Part shown: one piece after another, positions 23,700-28,995 of the stretch
Numbering within the stretch: position 1 is the first letter of the stretch
Layout: each line of letters starts with the position of its first letter
NCBI GenBank assembly: GCA_964487395.1
Contig: CAZAQH010000020.1
Coordinates: 1 to 28,995 of the forward strand
Direction: 5' to 3'
Source: RGIG8767 sp964487395
GTDB taxonomy: Bacteria > Bacillota > Clostridia > Lachnospirales > Lachnospiraceae
DNA: 28,995 nt
Notes under the pieces: model-generated
Seen by the model: only the letters and a program-made list of their open reading frames with translations
Database searches by the model: none
What the model was told of the DNA's origin: nothing
Made by a program: the position numbers and the translations under genes

Positions 23700-23773
23700 G
23701 TGCGTTTAGCTCAGCTGGATAGAGCGTTTGGCTACGGACCAAAAGGTCGGGGGTTCGAATCCTCTAACGCACG
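23700..23773 (+). tRNA. tRNA-Arg (anticodon ACG)
   Basis: The cloverleaf folds completely. The acceptor GTGCGTT (23700-23706) pairs with AACGCAC (23766-23772), discriminator G at 23773. The D arm is GCTC...GAGC. The anticodon stem TTTGG/CCAAA holds the loop CTACGGA with anticodon ACG, which after A34 editing reads CGN codons. The T arm contains TTCGAAT with two G-T pairs. CCA is not encoded. A strong terminator follows at once. Confidence 0.95.
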
Positions 23774-23776
23774 GTT

Positions 23777-23811
23777 AAAAAAGTTGGAAGCCTATGCTTC
23801 CAACTTTTTTT
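23777..23811 (+). terminator. Terminator of tRNA-Arg
   Basis: A perfect 15-bp stem (23777-23791 with 23796-23810), loop CTAT and a T7 tract. It starts four bases after the tRNA discriminator base. Confidence 0.95.
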
Positions 23812-23819
23812 GTTTAACC

Positions 23820-23863
23820 GTGCGTTTATGCACGGTAGGAAGCCTATGCTTCCATCTTTTTTT
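23820..23863 (+). pseudogene. Collapsed second tRNA-Arg copy with its terminator
   Basis: GTGCGTTTA (23820-23828) repeats the first nine bases of the tRNA (23700-23708). It is followed at once by TGCACGGT, matching the tRNA 3' end and flank (23769-23775), and then by an exact 17-base copy of the terminator core (23838-23854 versus 23786-23802) with a T7 tail. The body of the tRNA is missing. The hairpin plus T-run can still act as a second terminator. The pattern is best read as a tandem duplication with internal deletion. Confidence 0.7.
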
Positions 23864-23884
23864 GAATATTTAATTCTTTCTTAA

Positions 23885-23913
23885 TTGAATATGCATACTA
23901 AATATGGTATGTT
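23885..23913 (+). promoter_or_regulatory. Promoter of lgt
   Basis: TTGAAT (23885-23890), 17-base spacer and TATGTT (23908-23913), with a leader of about 50 bases to the lgt start. Confidence 0.55.
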
Positions 23914-23969
23914 AGGAAATATTAATAAAAGCGGAGTTTAGTGTAAAATGCTTCGGAATGGAGAATATC

Positions 23970-24746
23970 ATGTATAATGATCTTTTATCAATTGGTCCCC
24001 TGACGATACACGGATATGGACTTATGATTGGAATTGGCGTTGTTGTTGCCTTATTTGTAGGTGATTACAGAGCAAAAAAAAGAAATCTCAATGGAGATTT
24101 AATATATGGAATGACATTTTTGGCAGTTATATTAGGCTTCTTATGTGCGAGAATTTTATTTATCATTACAGAGTGGAAGAACTTTATACTAGATCCAATG
24201 AGTTACATTACAGGAAATGGATTTGTAGTATTTGGAGGAATTATTGGCGGCGTTCTTACCATGTATGGTTATTGTAAATGGAAGAAAGTTCGTTTCTTGG
24301 ATTATTATGATTTGATGGTGCCATCCGTTGCGTTAGCACAGGGACTTGGGAGAATTGGATGTTTTTTGGCAGGCTGTTGCTATGGAAAAGAAACAGACAG
24401 CATTTTTGGAATTGTATTTCATAATTCTCACTTTGCACCCAATGATGTAAAGCTTGTACCGACACAGTTAATGATGTCTGGTGGAGATTTCATTATTGCT
24501 GCAATTTTATTGTGGTATGCAAAAAAAGACAGAACAAAAGGAAAGGTTGGAACTCTGTACCTTATTTTATATAGTATAGGTCGTTTTATTATTGAATTTT
24601 TCAGAAATGATGACAGAGGAACGGTTGGAGTGCTTTCAACTTCACAGTTTATTGGAATTTTAATGCTTGTGGCATCATTATTCTTGTTTTTTATTTATTT
24701 TCCGAGACTTGCCAAGAAAAATGAAAATAAGGAAGAGGCGATATAA
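23970..24746 (+). CDS. lgt: Prolipoprotein diacylglyceryl transferase
   Basis: Lgt moves diacylglycerol from phosphatidylglycerol to the lipobox cysteine of prolipoproteins at the membrane; the lipoprotein at 5903 would be a substrate. The 258-residue protein has about seven membrane helices. Family features are the start LSIGPLTIHGYGLMIGIG (with the conserved HGYG), FVVFGGIIGGVLTMYGYC, and the Lgt signature region ALAQGLGRIGCFLAGCCYGKETD with its essential Arg (in GRIGC). The late segment IGRFIIEFFRNDDRG is also typical. I prefer ATG 23970, 6 bases after GGAG, to the in-frame ATG at 23958, which would overlap its own ribosome site. The next gene starts one base after the stop. Confidence 0.95.
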   Translation: MYNDLLSIGPLTIHGYGLMIGIGVVVALFVGDYRAKKRNLNGDLIYGMTFLAVILGFLCARILFIITEWKNFILDPMSYITGNGFVVFGGIIGGVLTMYGYCKWKKVRFLDYYDLMVPSVALAQGLGRIGCFLAGCCYGKETDSIFGIVFHNSHFAPNDVKLVPTQLMMSGGDFIIAAILLWYAKKDRTKGKVGTLYLILYSIGRFIIEFFRNDDRGTVGVLSTSQFIGILMLVASLFLFFIYFPRLAKKNENKEEAI

Positions 24747-24747
24747 T

Positions 24748-24918
24748 ATGTCTTGTGATACCTGCGCAAATTATTCATATGATGAAGAATATGAATATTA
24801 TGTATGTGATGTTAATCTCGATGAAGATGAGATGCAGCGTTTTTTAAGCAATAATTGTAGTGAATGCCCATATTATCAATCAGGGGATGAATATCTGGTT
24901 GTAAGAAAACAAATGTAA
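24748..24918 (+). CDS. Small Cys-rich protein, DUF6472-like
   Basis: A 56-residue acidic protein with five cysteines: CDTC (Cys3, Cys6), Cys20, and CSEC (Cys37, Cys40). Two CxxC knuckles separated by about 30 residues suggest a bound zinc ion. A Tyr/Glu-rich stretch (about 9-18) and VNLDEDEMQRF lie between, and the end is EYLVVRKQM. It resembles the short DUF6472 proteins common in Lachnospiraceae, from memory of the family; function is unknown. It starts one base after the lgt stop, with GGAAGAGG at 24731-24738 as the ribosome site, and precedes a DUF1700 gene by 14 bases. The gene is easily missed because longer in-frame starts run back into lgt. Confidence 0.8.
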   Translation: MSCDTCANYSYDEEYEYYVCDVNLDEDEMQRFLSNNCSECPYYQSGDEYLVVRKQM

Positions 24919-24932
24919 GGAGAGGCAGCAGC

Positions 24933-25376
24933 ATGAACAAACAGGAATTCCTGGATCAACTTAGAAGAAATATTTCTTCTATTAATGATTATGAATTTGT
25001 AAATGATACCATTGCCTATTATCAGGATTATATAGAAAGCGAGATTCGAAAAGGCGCTACAGAGCAGGATGTCTTAAATACCTTAGGAGATCCCCGTTTA
25101 ATCGCCAAATCCATTCTTGCCACACATGAATTTGGAAAAGAAGAAAATCAGGGAACTGAAAATCGAACAACTAATACGAGCGAAACGGCTTTTAGCCATA
25201 AAGGAAAAGCATATCATATTCCAACATGGCTTTTCAGAGTAGCCATCTGGGCAGTCATTATCATCGTACTCGTAATTGCGTTTTTTATTGTGCAGTCATT
25301 ATTTCCTGTTATTGTAATCTTTGCACTTGTTTATTTCTTATTTAAATTTATCAGAGAAACCTTCTGGAGCAATTAA
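24933..25376 (+). CDS. DUF1700 (HAAS-type) membrane protein
   Basis: A 147-residue protein with the N-terminal helical DUF1700/HAAS module (about 1-65: MNKQEFLDQLRR, YYQDYIESEIRKGATEQDVLNTLGDPRLIAKSIL). A polar linker and two closely spaced membrane helices (about 101-121 and 123-140) follow. In many Firmicutes such proteins sit beside PadR-type regulators and are thought to be membrane-side signalling or anti-regulator partners; no PadR gene is next to this one. The ribosome site AAGGAGAGG is strong. It is the last gene of the lgt unit; an A/T-only stretch follows without a clear hairpin. Domain call is good, role is open. Confidence 0.87.
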   Translation: MNKQEFLDQLRRNISSINDYEFVNDTIAYYQDYIESEIRKGATEQDVLNTLGDPRLIAKSILATHEFGKEENQGTENRTTNTSETAFSHKGKAYHIPTWLFRVAIWAVIIIVLVIAFFIVQSLFPVIVIFALVYFLFKFIRETFWSN

Positions 25377-25473
25377 AAAATAATTAGAAAAAAATTTTGA
25401 TTTTATTTTTTTAGAATAAAAAATTTAATTTTTCACATACTATTCCTGTAACAAATTAATAGGAGGTATGATG

Positions 25474-25659
25474 ATGACAACAAATTACAATTCATCTAAT
25501 GAAAACCAGAATTCTAAATTGAATAACTCAACAAACAACTCAAGCCAGAACAGCCAGAATAGTTCAAGCCAGAACAGTTCTAATCAGAACAACCAGAACA
25601 AAAACAGTAATAACGACAATTACAACAACAGCTCTAAAAACAACAACAAGAATTACTAA
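25474..25659 (+). CDS. Asn/Ser/Gln-rich microprotein
   Basis: A 61-residue protein of extreme composition: 26 Asn, 15 Ser and 6 Gln, about three quarters of the chain, with almost no hydrophobic residue and Tyr at both ends. No signal peptide, membrane helix or domain is visible. Its reality rests on a perfect AGGAGG (25461-25466) seven bases before ATG 25474 (two more ATGs lie immediately upstream, too close to the site) and on the hairpin after the stop. The sequence is built from repeated short units such as (Q)NS(S), expected of recent repeat expansion. Such chains are disordered and may self-assemble, as in some spore-surface or prion-like proteins, but no role can be assigned. Confidence 0.7.
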   Translation: MTTNYNSSNENQNSKLNNSTNNSSQNSQNSSSQNSSNQNNQNKNSNNDNYNNSSKNNNKNY

Positions 25660-25679
25660 GAATCCCAAAATCCGATACT

Positions 25680-25715
25680 CAAAGCAGGGTGGCCCTAAAA
25701 GGCTGCCTTGTTTTG
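25680..25715 (+). terminator. Hairpin after the Asn-rich gene
   Basis: Fifteen pairs including several G-T (25680-25694 with 25701-25715), a six-base CTAAAA loop, and a 3' arm ending TTGTTTTG. It lacks a pure T-tract but its position suggests termination or transcript protection. Confidence 0.6.
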
Positions 25716-25766
25716 AATTTCGGGGAAAATAAGACGTAAAAAATGGTTATTTCCGAGTGGTTTCAG

Positions 25767-25796
25767 TTGACAGAAGGAGATATTTAAACGTAATAT
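25767..25796 (+). promoter_or_regulatory. Promoter of the THUMP methyltransferase gene
   Basis: TTGACA (25767-25772), 18-base spacer and TAATAT (25791-25796). Transcription from it would begin at about 25803, the A of the start codon, so the mRNA may lack a leader. A GAAGGAGAT at 25774-25782 would then not be transcribed. Confidence 0.65.
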
Positions 25797-25802
25797 AAGA
25801 TT

Positions 25803-26966
25803 ATGAAAAAATTTGAATTGATAGCTCCATGTCACTTTGGACTGGAAGCCGTATTAAAAAAAGAAATAATTGATTTGGGATATGATATTTCAAAGGTGGA
25901 AGATGGAAGAATAACATTCATTGGTGACGAAGAAGCAGTTTGCCGAGTGAATGTTTTTTCAAGAACTGCTGAGAGAATATTGATTAAAATTGGCACATTT
26001 CATGCGGAGACATTTGATGATTTGTTTGAGGGAACCAAAGCATTGCCATGGGAGGAGTTTATTCCTAAGGATGGTAAATTCTGGGTAACAAAAGCAGCCA
26101 GTGTAAAAAGTAAGTTATTTAGTCCATCCGACATACAGTCCATTATGAAACGTGCGATGGTTGAAAAAATGCGTATGAAATATCACGTAGAACGGTTTGA
26201 AGAGACAGGAGAATCTTTTCCGGTACGTGTATTTCTTATGAAAGATGAAGTTACGGTAGGACTTGATACAACCGGAGAGTCTCTGCATAAGAGAGGATAC
26301 CGTAAATTAACTGCCAAAGCACCAATAGCTGAAAATTTAGCGGCATCTTTAATCATGTTAACGCCATGGAACAAGGAACGAATTTTGGTAGATCCCTTTT
26401 GCGGAAGTGGAACGATTCCAATTGAAGCAGCGATGATGGCGGCGAATATGGCACCGGGAATGAATCGCAGTTTTACCTCACAGGAATGGACAAATCTGAT
26501 TCCTAAAAAAATGTGGTATGACTGTATTGATGAAGCAAACGATGAACTGGATTTATCAGTTGAAACAGATATACAGGGATATGATATTGATGACGAAATG
26601 GTTACGATTGCCCGCCAAAATGCAAAATTAGCCGGCGTTGACAAGTTGATTCATTTTCAGACAAGAGGAGTAGAACAACTCAGTCATCCTAAAAAATACG
26701 GTTTTGTAATTACCAATCCTCCTTATGGAGAACGAATATATGATAAAGATAAAATCGGAGAATTATATCGTATAATCGGAGAGCGTTACCGCAATTTGGA
26801 TAGTTGGTCACTCTATATGATTACTTCTTATGAAAATGCAGAAAGCGATATTGGAAGGAAAGCCGATAAAAACCGTAAAATATATAATGGTATGATGAAA
26901 ACATATTATTATCAATTTATGGGACCAAGACCACCTAAAAGGGAAAAACGGGACAATGAGTCGTAA
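25803..26966 (+). CDS. THUMP-domain class I RNA methyltransferase (RlmL/YpsC-like)
   Basis: A 387-residue SAM-dependent methyltransferase expected to methylate a guanine N2 of 23S rRNA, as RlmL does. An N-terminal ferredoxin-like plus THUMP region (about 1-160) binds RNA. The catalytic Rossmann domain has LVDPFCGSGTIPIEAA (195-210, SAM loop) and TNPPYGERI (304-312; the NPPY motif of base-amino methyltransferases). The length matches the single-domain Firmicutes form (YpsC) rather than the longer E. coli fusion. An in-frame stop at 25791 forces the start at ATG 25803, although no ribosome site is at normal distance. The 3' end overlaps the amidase start by 11 bases. Confidence 0.93.
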   Translation: MKKFELIAPCHFGLEAVLKKEIIDLGYDISKVEDGRITFIGDEEAVCRVNVFSRTAERILIKIGTFHAETFDDLFEGTKALPWEEFIPKDGKFWVTKAASVKSKLFSPSDIQSIMKRAMVEKMRMKYHVERFEETGESFPVRVFLMKDEVTVGLDTTGESLHKRGYRKLTAKAPIAENLAASLIMLTPWNKERILVDPFCGSGTIPIEAAMMAANMAPGMNRSFTSQEWTNLIPKKMWYDCIDEANDELDLSVETDIQGYDIDDEMVTIARQNAKLAGVDKLIHFQTRGVEQLSHPKKYGFVITNPPYGERIYDKDKIGELYRIIGERYRNLDSWSLYMITSYENAESDIGRKADKNRKIYNGMMKTYYYQFMGPRPPKREKRDNES

Positions 26967-27705
26967 AAAAATAGTTATTATTTGTTTAATATTAGTGATT
27001 CTTGCGGCATTAGAAGCCACGGCATATTATGTGTGGGAAAAAATGTATAAAGATCCGGCTGCTGTAAAAGAACGCGAAAAGGAAGAATGCGATATGATGT
27101 ATAATCAATTACTTTCTGATTTACTTTCAAGAGTACAGCAATATAAATGGATTGTTGTTATTAATCCAACGCATGGTGGCAGTGACAAAGGCAATTCGAC
27201 AGGAGATATCAATGAAAAGGATATTACACTTGCAATTGCAAAAAAGATAAAAGAAAAAAACAGTAATTCTGAAATTGGGATTTTTTTGACAAGAGAGACA
27301 GATACGAATCCAACGTTAGAACAGCGTAATAATTTTATGGAACAAATACAACCGGATATTTTGATAGAACTGCACGTTAATAAAGATATACAATCATCGA
27401 CTTTTGGAACTGCAGTTTATTATCAGTCTGATTTTTTTCATAATAAACTAACAAATGCAGAATTTGCAGATATAGTAGAAAAAGAAATTGTTGGTGCTAT
27501 TGAAGGAAAAGCGATTGGTATTTTTGATACAGATAATGAACGTTATGATATTTTATCAGACAAAAAGATTCCGGCGGTAAGCATAGAGTGCGGATATGTG
27601 TCAAATACCAAAGAAGGCGTATTGCTTTCCAGAGACAATTATCAAAGTAATTTTGCGACAGGAATTGTGAATGCAATTGACAAAGCAGTAGAACAAATAC
27701 AGTAG
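26956..27705 (+). CDS. N-acetylmuramoyl-L-alanine amidase (Amidase_3)
   Basis: A 249-residue membrane-anchored wall hydrolase that should cut the bond between MurNAc and the stem peptide. A membrane helix at about 5-25 is followed by a charged linker and the zinc amidase domain from about residue 65. All four usual site residues are present: His73 (in NPTHGG), Glu87 (NEKD), His140 (ELHVN) and catalytic Glu211 (SIECGYVSN). The usual DPGHGG reads NPTHGG here, and the SLHxN segment reads ELHVN, so the site is slightly divergent. The signal anchor keeps the enzyme on the outer face. It overlaps the methyltransferase gene, and its ribosome site (CGGGAC) lies inside that gene. Confidence 0.9.
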   Translation: MSRKKIVIICLILVILAALEATAYYVWEKMYKDPAAVKEREKEECDMMYNQLLSDLLSRVQQYKWIVVINPTHGGSDKGNSTGDINEKDITLAIAKKIKEKNSNSEIGIFLTRETDTNPTLEQRNNFMEQIQPDILIELHVNKDIQSSTFGTAVYYQSDFFHNKLTNAEFADIVEKEIVGAIEGKAIGIFDTDNERYDILSDKKIPAVSIECGYVSNTKEGVLLSRDNYQSNFATGIVNAIDKAVEQIQ

Positions 27706-27737
27706 ATAATCTAAAACATATTATGGAGATATATTAT

Positions 27738-28352
27738 ATGAAATACGATAGAATTATTTTCGCGACAGGAAATGCAGGGAAAATGCGAGAAATAAAGGAA
27801 ATAATGAAAGATATTCCGATAGAAGTCATTTCCATGAAAGATGCGAAAATGGTTAGTAATGCAGAAGAAAATGGCACAACCTTTGAGGAAAATGCATTTA
27901 TCAAGGCAGAAGAAATAGCGACAATATCTAGAGAAAAAAAATATAATGATATTGTAATTGCAGATGACTCGGGACTTGAGATTGACGTATTAAATAAAGA
28001 ACCCGGAATTTATTCTGCGAGATATATGGGCGAGGACACACCATATCATGAAAAGAATATGAATTTAATAAGCCGTTTAGAGGGAATTCCAGATGAAAAA
28101 AGAACAGCACGTTTTGTTTGTGCAATCGCTTGTATTTTGCCGGATGGAACCAGAATTTCCACTCGTGCAACCATAGAAGGAAGAATTGGATACGAGGAAA
28201 AGGGTGAAGGCGGATTTGGTTATGATCCCATTTTTTATGTGCCCGAATACAATTGTTCCACAGCAGAACTTACTATGGAACAAAAAAACAAAATCAGTCA
28301 CCGAGGAAAAGCACTTCAACAAATGAAAGAACAGTTAATTACAATATTTTAA
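27738..28352 (+). CDS. rdgB: XTP/dITP diphosphatase (RdgB/HAM1)
   Basis: The enzyme hydrolyses non-canonical purine triphosphates (XTP, ITP, dITP) to monophosphates, keeping them out of DNA and RNA. The 204-residue protein shows FATGNAGKMREIKEI (8-22), TFEENAFIKAEE, the catalytic ADDSGLEID (75-83), SARYMGE, and EGGFGYDPIFYVP with the late SHRGKALQQM. I start at ATG 27738, 9 bases after GGAG at 27725-27728; the in-frame ATG at 27723 overlaps that site. It is 32 bases after the amidase and is followed by a phosphodiesterase gene, a pairing seen in many Firmicutes. Confidence 0.95.
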   Translation: MKYDRIIFATGNAGKMREIKEIMKDIPIEVISMKDAKMVSNAEENGTTFEENAFIKAEEIATISREKKYNDIVIADDSGLEIDVLNKEPGIYSARYMGEDTPYHEKNMNLISRLEGIPDEKRTARFVCAIACILPDGTRISTRATIEGRIGYEEKGEGGFGYDPIFYVPEYNCSTAELTMEQKNKISHRGKALQQMKEQLITIF

Positions 28353-28373
28353 CAGGGAAGATTGAAGATACTT

Positions 28374-28853
28374 ATGAAAATACTTATAGTGAGTGATACA
28401 CATAGAAAAAATGAGAATTATCTTGAAGTTGTTAAAAATTGTTTGCCAGTTGATATGGTAATACATTGTGGCGATATTGAAGGCAGTGAATATATTATAG
28501 AGCAGGCGGTTAACTGCCCGGTTGAGATGGTAATGGGTAATAATGATTTCTTTTCGGAACTGCCACGAGAAAAAGAATTTATGATTGGCAAATATAAGGT
28601 TTGGCTGACACATGGACATACATATTATGTGTCAATGGAAAATAAAACAATCAAAAAAGAAGCAGCTCTAAGAGGTGCAGATATCGTTATGTATGGTCAT
28701 TCACATCGCCCGGTTGTTGATTATGATGAAGGTGTTATTGCCATTAATCCGGGAAGCCTTACATACCCAAGACAGGAAGGCAGACGGCCTTCTTATATCC
28801 TTATGGAAATTGATAAAAATGAAAAAGCACATTTTACAATAAACTATTTGTAA
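28374..28853 (+). CDS. YfcE/MJ0936-type metallophosphoesterase
   Basis: A 159-residue calcineurin-like phosphodiesterase of the small YfcE/MJ0936 family. Metal ligands are Asp8 and His10 (VSDTH), Asp34 (HCGD), the Asn in VMGNND (56-58), and the late His residues in LTHGHTY and MYGHSHRP. Family members cleave model phosphodiesters; the natural substrate is unknown. The start is ambiguous: a 12-base near-tandem repeat (MKIL twice) gives both TTG 28362, four bases after AGGGAAG, and ATG 28374. I chose ATG because it yields the canonical MKILIVSDTH start. It is 21 bases after rdgB, in the same operon. Confidence 0.9.
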   Translation: MKILIVSDTHRKNENYLEVVKNCLPVDMVIHCGDIEGSEYIIEQAVNCPVEMVMGNNDFFSELPREKEFMIGKYKVWLTHGHTYYVSMENKTIKKEAALRGADIVMYGHSHRPVVDYDEGVIAINPGSLTYPRQEGRRPSYILMEIDKNEKAHFTINYL

Positions 28854-28860
28854 AAAAGTG

Positions 28861-28889
28861 TTGACATTGTTTTTTTCCTATCATATAAT
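28861..28889 (+). promoter_or_regulatory. Consensus promoter of tRNA-Pro
   Basis: TTGACA (28861-28866), exactly 17 bases, then TATAAT (28884-28889): a perfect vegetative promoter, as is common before stable RNA genes. Its -35 starts seven bases after the stop of the phosphodiesterase gene. Confidence 0.93.
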
Positions 28890-28920
28890 ATGACTTGCGT
28901 CACGGAAAAAAAAGATGCAA

Positions 28921-28995
28921 CGGGGTGTGGCTCAGCTTGGCTAGAGCGCCTGGTTTGGGACCAGGAGGTCGCAGGTTCGAATCCTGTCACCCCGA
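28921..28995 (+). tRNA. tRNA-Pro (anticodon TGG)
   Basis: The cloverleaf is complete and ends at the last base of the window. Acceptor CGGGGTG (28921-28927) pairs with CACCCCG (28988-28994), discriminator A at 28995. The anticodon stem CCTGG/CCAGG holds the loop TTTGGGA with anticodon TGG for Pro codons CCN. The T arm is GCAGG-TTCGAAT-CCTGT. More tRNA genes may follow outside the window. Confidence 0.95.

Noticed and set aside
23700..23863. Integration site (attL/attR) of a mobile element at tRNA-Arg
   Set aside because: The tRNA end is repeated only over 7-9 bases a few dozen bases away, and no integrase or foreign genes lie nearby.
25377..25440. Terminator in the A/T-only stretch after the DUF1700 gene
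   Set aside because: Only A-T pairings such as TTTTATT/AATAAAA can be drawn, and these are expected by chance in such sequence.
25501..25640. CRISPR-like or tandem DNA array
   Set aside because: The repeated CAGAACAG/AAC words are the codons of the Asn/Ser/Gln-rich protein, with no regular spacing or unique spacers.
26183..26644. 153-residue minus-strand frame inside the THUMP methyltransferase
   Set aside because: It is antisense to conserved RNA-binding and SAM-binding regions, with low-complexity Ser-rich translation.

Overview
The window reads as a low-GC Gram-positive chromosome of the class Clostridia, most like the Lachnospiraceae. The grounds are A/T-rich codon use, strong GGAG/AGGAGG ribosome sites, TTGACA/TATAAT-type promoters, many Rho-independent terminators, tRNA genes without an encoded CCA, and lineage-typical families such as a DUF6472-like small Cys protein, YfhO and DUF1700. 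The species cannot be named from the sequence. I see no phage, insertion sequence, integrase or CRISPR array. Genes are dense; the longest stretch without a protein gene (23520-23969) holds two divergent promoters, a tRNA-Arg gene, two terminators and the lgt promoter.

Layout. 1-351: 3' end of araD (arabinose catabolism). 472-4904: an ABC transporter operon (ATPase, anchored protein, two ABC-2 permeases). Two of its four genes carry frameshifts, and the ATPase lacks the usual H-loop His. 5023-7041: DUF368 (PopT-type) membrane protein, a small lipoprotein and truA. 7120-12808: a MarR regulator, two tandem ArsA/Get3-type ATPases, each with a C-terminal HSP20-like domain and separated by a Met-rich 78-residue protein, then an FMN-dependent alpha-hydroxyacid-dehydrogenase-like enzyme, a TIM-barrel sugar isomerase-like enzyme and a HAD phosphatase. 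12820-14523: a TrmO-like tRNA methyltransferase and an SH3 membrane protein with a long acidic run. 14615-19192: a deoxynucleoside salvage operon (acyltransferase fused in frame to deoB, then cdd, deoA/pdp, deoC). 19181-23519 (minus strand): YfhO and an LtaS-like sulfatase-fold protein. 23700-28995: tRNA-Arg followed by a collapsed tRNA copy, lgt, small Cys protein, DUF1700 protein, an Asn/Ser-rich microprotein, a THUMP methyltransferase, an amidase, an ITP/XTP pyrophosphatase, a YfcE-type phosphodiesterase and tRNA-Pro.

How the genes work together. The deo operon is a coherent pathway: Cdd deaminates (deoxy)cytidine, the phosphorylase releases the base and (deoxy)ribose-1-phosphate, DeoB moves the phosphate to C5, and DeoC splits deoxyribose-5-phosphate to acetaldehyde and glyceraldehyde-3-phosphate. 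Several other genes serve the envelope (DUF368, LtaS-like, YfhO, Lgt, amidase, SH3 protein).

The best candidate for an undescribed system is the MarR / ArsA-HSP20 / Met-rich peptide / ArsA-HSP20 cluster. Both ATPases keep the catalytic P-loop, switch I Asp and switch II, but I see neither a Get3-type CxxC nor an obvious arsenite-binding cysteine set. Similar TTCGAA-centred motifs lie before marR and before the first ATPase. Its client or substrate is unknown.
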